Source of the DNA: Pseudomonadota bacterium
Lineage (GTDB): Bacteria; Desulfobacterota; Syntrophia; Syntrophales; JADFWA01
NCBI GenBank assembly: GCA_030596145.1
Contig: JAUVKS010000089.1
Location: 1-7,260 of the forward strand
Length of the DNA: 7,260 nucleotides
Direction of reading: 5' to 3'
Shown here: piece by piece, positions 1 to 4,051 of the stretch
Layout of the letters: every line of letters begins with the position of its first letter
Position numbering within the stretch: the first letter of the stretch is position 1
The notes under the pieces: model-generated
What the model was told of the DNA's origin: nothing
What the model saw: the letters and a program-made list of their open reading frames with translations, nothing else
The model's database searches: none
Made by a program: the position numbers and the translations under genes

Positions 1-1056
1 CCAGAAACGGCTCATATCGGGATAATTGGGCACGCCTTCGAACATTACCGAGGTGGCGCCGTTGCAGAGCGGCCCGTAGACAATATAACTGTGTCCCGTG
101 ACCCAGCCGATATCGGCGGTGCACCAGAAGACGTCATCCTCGTGATAATCGAAGATCATCTTGTGCGTATATGCGACAAAAACGAGGTATCCGCCGGTGG
201 TGTGCGTAACCCCCTTCGGTTTTCCCGTGGAACCCGAAGTATAAAGTAAAAAGAGCGGATCTTCCGCATCCATCCACTCCGGCTCGCAATCGGCGCTGGC
301 CTTCGCCATCTCATCATGCCACCAGAGGTCTTTCCCCTCACTCATATCACATTTGATCTTGTCGCCGACCCTGTTTACAACAATGACCTTCTCTATGGAG
401 GGGCAATCCTTGAGCGCATCATCGGCGCTGGCCTTCTGCGGCACGGCCTTGGCCCCGCGGAAGGTGCCGTTGGCAACCACTAGAAGCTTGGACTCGCTGT
501 CCTGAATCCTGTCTCTCAGGGCGTCCGCGCTGAATCCGCCGAAAACTATGCTGTGCATAGCGCCGATGCGCGTGCATGCCAGCATGGAAATCGCGAGTTC
601 CGGAATCATCGGCAGATAGAGGGTCACCCTGTCTCCCTTCTTGATGCCGTGCGACTTGAGAACATTGGCAAACTTGCAGACCTCTTCATGAAGCTCCTTG
701 TAGGTATAGGCCTTATCTTCGCCGGGCTCGTTGCCTTCCCACTGTATGGCTACTTTATCACCCCTGGTCGCGAGGTGCCTGTCCAGACAATTGTAGGAAA
801 TATTGAGCTTCCCACCCTCAAAATACTTGACGTAAATGGGGCCCTTTCGGTGATCAAAGTTGTAATCCTCAACCTTGTCCCACTTCTTGAACCAGTCAAC
901 ATACTCTTCCGCGATCTCACCCCAGAAACCTTCGGGATCTTCGATGGAGCGTTTGTGGAGCTCTTCATACTGTTCCTTGCTATTGATGAACGCCCTCGCT
1001 CTCGTACCCTCCGGCACCGGATAGATATCCTTCAACTGAACCTTTTCTTCACCCAT
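1..1056 (-). CDS. acs: Acetyl-CoA synthetase (AMP-forming), N-terminal part, cut by window edge
   Basis: This cytoplasmic ANL-superfamily enzyme activates acetate with ATP and CoA to acetyl-CoA through acetyl-AMP. The frame is open for 352 codons and runs off the left edge; typical Acs has about 650 residues, so the rest of the large domain and the C-terminal lid with the acetylatable lysine are outside. I see the Acs N-terminal region (FWGEIAEEYVDWFKKWDKV around residue 50), the ATP-binding loop YTSGSTGKPKG at residues 272-282, and GWVTGHSYIVYGPL near 317-330 followed by FEGVPNYP. Val319-Thr320 match the acetate-pocket Val-Thr pair of characterised Acs, favouring acetate over longer acids. 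The ATG at 1056 is preceded by GGAGGT (complement of 1067-1072) with a 10-nt gap. The gene stands alone with its own promoter, divergent from the porin. Acetyl-CoA synthetase is well supported; propionyl-CoA synthetase is less likely. Confidence 0.95.
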   Translation of the reverse strand, partial: MGEEKVQLKDIYPVPEGTRARAFINSKEQYEELHKRSIEDPEGFWGEIAEEYVDWFKKWDKVEDYNFDHRKGPIYVKYFEGGKLNISYNCLDRHLATRGDKVAIQWEGNEPGEDKAYTYKELHEEVCKFANVLKSHGIKKGDRVTLYLPMIPELAISMLACTRIGAMHSIVFGGFSADALRDRIQDSESKLLVVANGTFRGAKAVPQKASADDALKDCPSIEKVIVVNRVGDKIKCDMSEGKDLWWHDEMAKASADCEPEWMDAEDPLFLLYTSGSTGKPKGVTHTTGGYLVFVAYTHKMIFDYHEDDVFWCTADIGWVTGHSYIVYGPLCNGATSVMFEGVPNYPDMSRFW

Positions 1057-1105
1057 CTTATTAACTACCTCCAACTGTATTTTTTACTGTAATTTAAACT
1101 GGCGG

Positions 1106-1134
1106 AGCATAACTTAACAGCCCCTCATTGTCAA
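1106..1134 (-). promoter_or_regulatory. Sigma70-type promoter of acs
   Basis: On the minus strand, TTGACA (complement of 1129-1134, 6/6 consensus) and TATGCT (complement of 1106-1111, 4/6) are separated by exactly 17 nt. Transcription would start near 1099, giving a leader of about 43 nt before the acs ATG. The match is direct; activity is inferred. Confidence 0.7.
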
Positions 1135-1236
1135 GGAAAAAAGCTTAATAACTGTATAGACTTTCCGCTTTATACTGTTTAACTTGAACCTTGAGATTCG
1201 CGCCTTCAGCCTTGAGCCATTTTATCAAAAAAATCC

Positions 1237-1265
1237 TTGACAACTTTATTCGGTGGTGTTACGTT
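1237..1265 (+). promoter_or_regulatory. Candidate sigma70-type promoter of the porin gene
   Basis: TTGACA (1237-1242) is followed after 17 nt by TACGTT (1260-1265), which keeps the TA...T core of the -10 box but matches only 3 of 6 positions. It points toward the porin and would leave a leader of about 175 nt. The -35 box is perfect and the -10 weak, so confidence is moderate. Confidence 0.45.
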
Positions 1266-1448
1266 CGAAAAAAATTAATCAGGTGAAAAGGGTAATAAGC
1301 TGCCTTGAACACCGGATATCACAAAGGGGGTGGTGCCGAAAGGCTAATTTCAGGATTCTTCGGGAGGGGCTTATGCTCTCTGCCGGAGCTTGTAATTGTG
1401 CAGAAAGAAACAAGATTAAACCAATAGTAAAATTAACAGGAGGAGAAC
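1266..1448 (+). other. Porin 5' leader, possibly structured
   Basis: This is the non-coding stretch between the candidate promoter and the porin start. A 7-bp stem, ATAAGCT with AGCTTGT including one G-U pair, could enclose about 80 nt. Inside lies GCCGAAAGGC, a 3-bp stem closed by a GNRA-type loop. I compared it by eye with common riboswitch cores (cyclic-di-GMP, cobalamin, SAM, TPP, FMN, glycine, fluoride) and found no match. The 3' end carries the strong AGGAGG (1438-1443) used by the porin. Long structured leaders often regulate abundant porins, but nothing here proves regulation. Confidence 0.25.
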
Positions 1449-2672
1449 ATGAAGAGATTTTTGGTAGTTTTATTTGCGCTGGGTCTTATTGTGGCGTTTA
1501 GCGCGCCCGCAGCAGCGACAGATGTAAAGTTCAGCGGTTCATACTATGTCGTGGGTTACCATGATGATAATCACGACCTGACCACGACTGGCGCCAGCAG
1601 TCAGTTCTACGCGCAGAGACTGAGAGTGCAGACAGTCTTTAAGGTAGCGGAAGGCCTGACACTGACCACGAGATTCGACGCCATGGAGAATGTGTGGGGC
1701 GTTACAAAGAATATGGCTTCGGATGATAACATCTCATGGGAACGCGCCTATGTAACCTTTAAAACAGGTGTTGGTAATTTCTATGCCGGTTACATGCAGG
1801 GTGGTACCTGGGGTACCGTCTTTGCCGACAGCGCAGTCAGCGTACCCAGGATCAAATACGTGACCGTCTTAGACAATCTGATACTCCTCGCCCTGCTCGA
1901 AAAGGGTATCGAGGGTGATATCGGAACCCTGACGACTGACAGTGACTATGACAAGTACGCTCTGGCCTTCATCTTAAAATTCCAGGGCGGACAGTTTGGT
2001 GTACTCAACTTCTACCTGCCATACAAAGCTGTTGAAACTATGGACATGTGGAATAACTATCTGGCACCTTTCGTCAAGTTGCAGATGGGTCCCGTTTACC
2101 TCGAGGCAGAAGCAAGTGTCTTCTTCGGCAAGACAGAATACGATTCTGGTGCACCAACTGTGGACAGAAAGGGATATAATGCCTATGTCATGGCCAATGT
2201 GGATCTGGGACAGTTCTATGTGGGCGGTCAGGCCGCCTATGTATCGGGAAATGATCCCGCTACACCCGAAAATGAGGCCGGATTTGTCGGTGGTGAGGAC
2301 TGGGATCCCTGCTTGATCCTCTGGAATGACAATATCACCAAATGGATGGGTCCCATGGGTACAGCGGCCACGACTAATGATTCTATGACAAATGCTCTCT
2401 TATTCCAGGGTTTTGCCGGTCTCAAACCGACGGACAAACTGAACATAAGAGCAAGCTACACAATGGCCTCGGCTGATGAGAAAGGCGCTAACATCGATGA
2501 TGATTACGGTACAGAGTTTGACGTCACCGCGACCTATAAGATCTATGACAACCTGAGCTATATGGTAGGCTTCGGTTATCTCTGGACCGGTGACTGGTTC
2601 AAGGGTACCAGTGCAGCTAACCAGATTGATGACAACTATCTTGTTGTGAACAAGCTGACGTTGAAGTTCTAA
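1449..2672 (+). CDS. Outer-membrane beta-barrel porin-like protein
   Basis: A 407-residue protein likely to form an outer-membrane channel; the solute is unknown. The start is clear: ATG at 1449 with AGGAGG at 1438-1443 and a 5-nt gap. Residues 1-23 form a classic Sec signal peptide: Lys-Arg, a hydrophobic core, then Ala-Pro-Ala-Ala-Ala, with cleavage expected before Thr24. The mature chain begins DVKFSGSYYVVGY and alternates aromatic and polar residues as in beta strands (LRVQTVFKVAEGLTLTTRFD; WERAYVTF; FYAGYM; AYVMANVDLG). It ends in LTLKF, the terminal Phe being the usual barrel-assembly signal. A loop around residues 275-310 is rich in Trp, Asp and Asn and may be extracellular. From recall, similar porins of about 400 residues occur in Desulfobacterota. 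It is monocistronic, closed by a strong terminator. Confidence in an outer-membrane barrel is high; the exact family is uncertain. Confidence 0.85.
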   Translation: MKRFLVVLFALGLIVAFSAPAAATDVKFSGSYYVVGYHDDNHDLTTTGASSQFYAQRLRVQTVFKVAEGLTLTTRFDAMENVWGVTKNMASDDNISWERAYVTFKTGVGNFYAGYMQGGTWGTVFADSAVSVPRIKYVTVLDNLILLALLEKGIEGDIGTLTTDSDYDKYALAFILKFQGGQFGVLNFYLPYKAVETMDMWNNYLAPFVKLQMGPVYLEAEASVFFGKTEYDSGAPTVDRKGYNAYVMANVDLGQFYVGGQAAYVSGNDPATPENEAGFVGGEDWDPCLILWNDNITKWMGPMGTAATTNDSMTNALLFQGFAGLKPTDKLNIRASYTMASADEKGANIDDDYGTEFDVTATYKIYDNLSYMVGFGYLWTGDWFKGTSAANQIDDNYLVVNKLTLKF

Positions 2673-2688
2673 AACCGCTTAGTTGCAG

Positions 2689-2709
2689 GGTTGGGTTTTA
2701 TACCCGACC
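2689..2709 (+). other. Small hairpin in the porin 3' untranslated region
   Basis: GGTTGGG (2689-2695) pairs with CCCGACC (2703-2709) through seven pairs including one G-U, with a TTTTATA loop. It lies between the porin stop and the terminator and has no T-run of its own, so it may protect the mRNA 3' end rather than terminate transcription. Confidence 0.4.
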
Positions 2710-2722
2710 AGGATAGTACTTA

Positions 2723-2757
2723 AAAGCCCCGGGGGATTATTTCCCGGGGCTTTTTTT
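2723..2757 (+). terminator. Rho-independent terminator of the porin gene
   Basis: AGCCCCGGG (2725-2733) and CCCGGGGCT (2743-2751) form a perfect 9-bp GC-rich stem, extended by A-T pairs at the base. The loop is nine nt and a run of seven T (2751-2757) follows. It is 50 nt after the porin stop, so the porin mRNA ends here. Confidence 0.92.
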
Positions 2758-2763
2758 ATGCTA

Positions 2764-2832
2764 ACAAGCAAAGCCTGAAGGCTTGCGCTACATCACCACA
2801 TCTCCTATGTAGCACAGGGCTTTAGCCCTGCA
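2764..2832. repeat. REPIN-like inverted pair of REP elements with GTAG heads
   Basis: Two short palindromes face each other in inverted orientation. The right unit reads ATGTAGC (2807-2813), then the perfect palindrome CAGGGCTTTAGCCCTG (2815-2830). The left unit, on the minus strand, reads ATGTAGC (complement of 2787-2793), then a hairpin whose core is AAGCCTTCAGGCTT (complement of 2771-2784). The two share the head and the pattern while the stem bases differ in a paired way. A GTAG tetranucleotide at the foot of a hairpin is the hallmark of REP elements recognised by RAYT transposases (IS200/IS605-related TnpA), and inverted pairs of this kind are called REPINs. No RAYT gene lies in the window. 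Confidence 0.65.
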
Positions 2833-2839
2833 TATTCGC

Positions 2840-2860
2840 GGTGGTATATTAAATGCCACC
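2840..2860. repeat. Short inverted repeat beside the REPIN
   Basis: GGTGGTAT (2840-2847) pairs with ATGCCACC (2853-2860), eight pairs with one G-U and a 5-nt loop. There is no T-run, so it is not a terminator. It may be part of the REP cluster or a remnant. Confidence 0.4.
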
Positions 2861-2886
2861 CTGCATTTCTGTAACGAGAATTGCAG

Positions 2887-2915
2887 TTGACCTGCTGATG
2901 GGGGTATGGTAAATT
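2887..2915 (+). promoter_or_regulatory. Candidate promoter of the FmdB-type gene
   Basis: TTGACC (2887-2892, 5/6) and TAAATT (2910-2915, 4/6) are separated by 17 nt. It points to the zinc-ribbon gene at 3132, and the MITE at 2971-3101 lies between promoter and ribosome binding site. Without the MITE and one copy of its flanking repeat the leader would be roughly 75 nt. Confidence 0.45.
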
Positions 2916-2970
2916 TTATTCATTCTTCATTGAGTACCGGGGAATTTGAAGGCTGCAGGAATCAAGAAGT

Positions 2971-3101
2971 GATGCATTCGTAAAAAGTCTGTCATTCCCG
3001 CGTAAGCGGGAATCTATAGAGGGCGAAGCACTCGAAAAGACTGGATTCCCGTTTTCACGGGAATAACAAAATTGTGCATATTGCGACTTTTTACGAGACT
3101 G
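2971..3101. mobile_element. MITE with TCGTAAAAAGTC ends and 9-bp target duplication
   Basis: The element has perfect 12-bp inverted ends, TCGTAAAAAGTC (2978-2989) and GACTTTTTACGA (3085-3096). It is bounded exactly by the direct repeat TCAAGAAGT at 2962-2970 and 3102-3110, which looks like a 9-bp target-site duplication. The outer left end GATGCATTCGTAAAAAGTC matches the start of a second element at 6872 in 17 of 19 bases. At 131 bp it codes for nothing, so it must have been moved by a transposase supplied elsewhere. Its interior is an inverted pair of the TGTCATTCCC hairpin. It sits in the 5' leader of the FmdB-type gene. Confidence 0.8.
2990..3068. repeat. Inverted pair of TGTCATTCCC hairpins inside the MITE
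   Basis: The first hairpin (2990-3015) begins TGTCATTCCCGCG and ends GCGGGAATCT. The second (3043-3068) is in the opposite orientation, starting GGATTCCCG and ending CGGGAATAACA. Twenty-seven bases separate them. The first differs at one base of 26 from the hairpin at 3619-3644 just before the GIY-YIG gene, so the two belong to one family. Confidence 0.8.
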
Positions 3102-3131
3102 TCAAGAAGTAACAGGGAGAAGGAGCATAGT

Positions 3132-3335
3132 ATGCCTATCTACGAATATGAATGTGTGAAATGTGGTCATGTCTTTGAAAAACTTCAGAAAGTGGGCGAA
3201 GGGAGTGAAAATCTTCCATGCCCGGAGTGCAAGACAAAAAATCCGAAGAAGCTCGTTACACGTTTCAGAACCAACCTCTGGTCAAGTTTCCTCGATGACA
3301 TGGACAGGAAGATAAGCCCGCATAAGTTTAAGTAA
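3132..3335 (+). CDS. FmdB-family zinc-ribbon protein
   Basis: A 67-residue small zinc-ribbon protein of the FmdB type. It opens with the hallmark MPIYEYECVKCGHVFEKLQ; Cys8-x2-Cys11 and Cys30-x2-Cys33 would bind one zinc ion. A basic tail follows (KKLVTRFRTNLWSSF). The family was named as a putative regulator of formamidase expression, but most members have no proven role. The ATG at 3132 is chosen because it begins the conserved MPIYEYEC and follows GGGAGAAGGAG about 8 nt upstream. An in-frame ATG at 3072 exists only because the frame is open into the inserted MITE and should be ignored. Repeats separate it from hflX; whether the two were once an operon cannot be told. Confidence 0.88.
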   Translation: MPIYEYECVKCGHVFEKLQKVGEGSENLPCPECKTKNPKKLVTRFRTNLWSSFLDDMDRKISPHKFK

Positions 3336-3344
3336 CCATGAAAA

Positions 3345-3490
3345 GATAGATTCCCAATCAAGTTGGGAATGACAGAGACTCAAGTTGGGAATGACAAGGG
3401 GGGAAAGCATGGGAACGACAAAGGTGGAAGGGCACGAGAATGACCGAAAAGGAAGAACATGAAAATGACATAGAACATTGTGAGAATGAC
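3345..3490. repeat. Left hairpin and decaying tandem array of GGGAATGACA units
   Basis: It starts with a full hairpin at 3348-3374: ATTCCCAA, loop, TTGGGAATGACA. Partial copies of only its right half then follow, with AATGAC (one copy AACGAC) at 3368, 3390, 3414, 3439, 3464 and 3485, that is 21-25 nt apart. Copies become less like the hairpin with distance: GTTGGGAATGACA, then ATGGGAACGACA, then GAGAATGACC and GAAAATGACA. The first 52 bases (3345-3396) recur at 3949-4001 with one inserted base. It lies directly after the FmdB-type gene. Confidence 0.75.
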
Positions 3491-3524
3491 CGAAAAAATT
3501 ATGGCAATAATGAAAAATAAAGTC

Positions 3525-3644
3525 GTCATTCCCGCATTCTTTCATCGTCACCACATTCTTTTGTCATTCCCGTATCCTTTTGTCATTCCCGTACCCTGTT
3601 GTCATTCCCGTATCCTGTTGTCATTCCCGCGGAAGCGGGAATCT
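3525..3644. repeat. Right tandem array of TGTCATTCCC units ending in a full hairpin
   Basis: GTCATT cores occur at 3525, 3563, 3582, 3601 and 3620, with a degenerate copy near 3547. The last four are exactly 19 nt apart and share a unit close to TGTCATTCCCGTATCCTGT. The array ends in the complete hairpin 3619-3644 (TGTCATTCCCGCG, then AGCGGGAATCT). It is in the opposite orientation to the array at 3345-3490, so the pair could fold into one long imperfect stem with the centre near 3507. Confidence 0.75.
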
Positions 3645-3978
3645 GGTTATGCTGAACCTATGAAATCTTATTTTGTTTATTTACTCACAAACCATACCAG
3701 AACAACACTTTATATTGGTGTTACGAATGATTTAAAACGCAGAATATACGAACATAAAAATGGTCTTGTCGAGGGATTTGCTGAAAAATATCGCCTCTAT
3801 TACTTGGTGTACTTTGAAGAGACAAATGATATTTATTCCGCCATCGAAAGAGAAAAACAACTAAAAAAGTGGAACAGAAAGTGGAAAGATGAATTGATTG
3901 AGGAAACAAATCCTGAGTGGAACGATTTAAGCAATGGATGGTTTGAATGATAGATTCCCAATCAAGTTGGGAATGACA
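3619..3978 (+). mobile_element. Candidate minimal element: GIY-YIG ORF between inverted hairpins
   Basis: A hairpin at 3619-3644 ends 15 nt before the GIY-YIG start, and an inverted relative at 3952-3978 begins one base after the stop. The two share TGTCATTCCC and GGGAATCT outer arms, but their inner stem bases differ in a paired manner (GCG with CGC-type pairing against AA with TT). The unit is 360 bp and far more AT-rich than its surroundings. A larger unit can be drawn at 3345-4001, bounded by near-identical 52/53-bp direct repeats. That it moves as a unit is inference. Confidence 0.45.
3660..3950 (+). CDS. Small GIY-YIG nuclease-domain protein
   Basis: A 96-residue single-domain GIY-YIG protein. 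The two motif strands are YFVYLL (residues 4-9) and LYIGVT (17-22). The helix DLKRRIYEHKNG follows, with the catalytic Arg at 27 or 28. EREKQLKKW (63-71) supplies the metal-binding Glu, probably Glu65. The length is normal for the stand-alone family (UPF0213/YhbQ-like and UvrC N-terminal-like); such proteins are predicted DNA endonucleases, and most have no known role. The ATG at 3660 starts the conserved part but has no good Shine-Dalgarno sequence. The frame is also open upstream to 3480, through repeat sequence giving low-complexity peptide. My hand count gives about 33% G+C, against roughly half in a hand-counted part of hflX, suggesting transfer. Hairpins of one family enclose it tightly. 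Confidence 0.85.
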   Translation: MKSYFVYLLTNHTRTTLYIGVTNDLKRRIYEHKNGLVEGFAEKYRLYYLVYFEETNDIYSAIEREKQLKKWNRKWKDELIEETNPEWNDLSNGWFE

Positions 3979-4022
3979 AGAGACTCAAGTTGGGAATGAC
4001 AGAGACTCGAGTCAGGAATGAT
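3949..4022. repeat. Third hairpin array, between the GIY-YIG gene and hflX
   Basis: The hairpin 3952-3978 (ATTCCCAA, loop, TTGGGAATGACA) is followed by two further half-copies at about 22-nt spacing, ending AATGACA near 4001 and AATGAT at 4017-4022. Bases 3949-4001 match 3345-3396 apart from one inserted A. The array abuts the GIY-YIG stop codon on one side and ends 10 nt before the hflX Shine-Dalgarno sequence on the other. Confidence 0.8.
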
Positions 4023-4031
4023 AAGTTACTT

Positions 4032-4051
4032 GGAAGGAGTAACCCGAAATA
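4032..4051 (+). promoter_or_regulatory. Shine-Dalgarno sequence placing hflX start at an ATA codon
   Basis: GGAAGGAG (4032-4039) is the only strong Shine-Dalgarno match before hflX. Nine nt downstream is ATA (4049-4051), followed in frame by AAT AAA ATC TAT GGT AAT, encoding NKIYGN; this is where related long HflX proteins begin with Met. An in-frame TAA at 4040-4042 excludes an upstream start. Confidence 0.6.

Noticed and set aside
553..1092. A 179-codon open frame on the plus strand.
   Set aside because: It lies opposite acs, whose minus-strand product has clear Acs motifs and promoter. The plus-strand protein has no recognisable pattern and no ribosome binding site.
1253..1501. An 82-codon frame overlapping the porin start.
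   Set aside because: It runs out of frame through the porin signal peptide and shows no family resemblance. The region fits better as the porin leader.
3072..3131. An N-terminal extension of the FmdB-type protein from an ATG at 3072.
   Set aside because: These 20 codons come from the end of the MITE and its flank. The conserved MPIYEYEC start and the Shine-Dalgarno sequence place the true start at 3132.
3363..3640. A CRISPR array made from the regularly spaced repeats.
   Set aside because: Units are only about 19-25 nt in total with a 6-10 nt conserved core, and there are no full-length repeats or unique spacers. The two halves are inverted, and no cas gene is nearby.
3480..3659. A 60-residue N-terminal extension of the GIY-YIG protein.
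   Set aside because: It is a translation of the repeat array and is low in complexity. The domain begins at the Met at 3660 and is complete without it.
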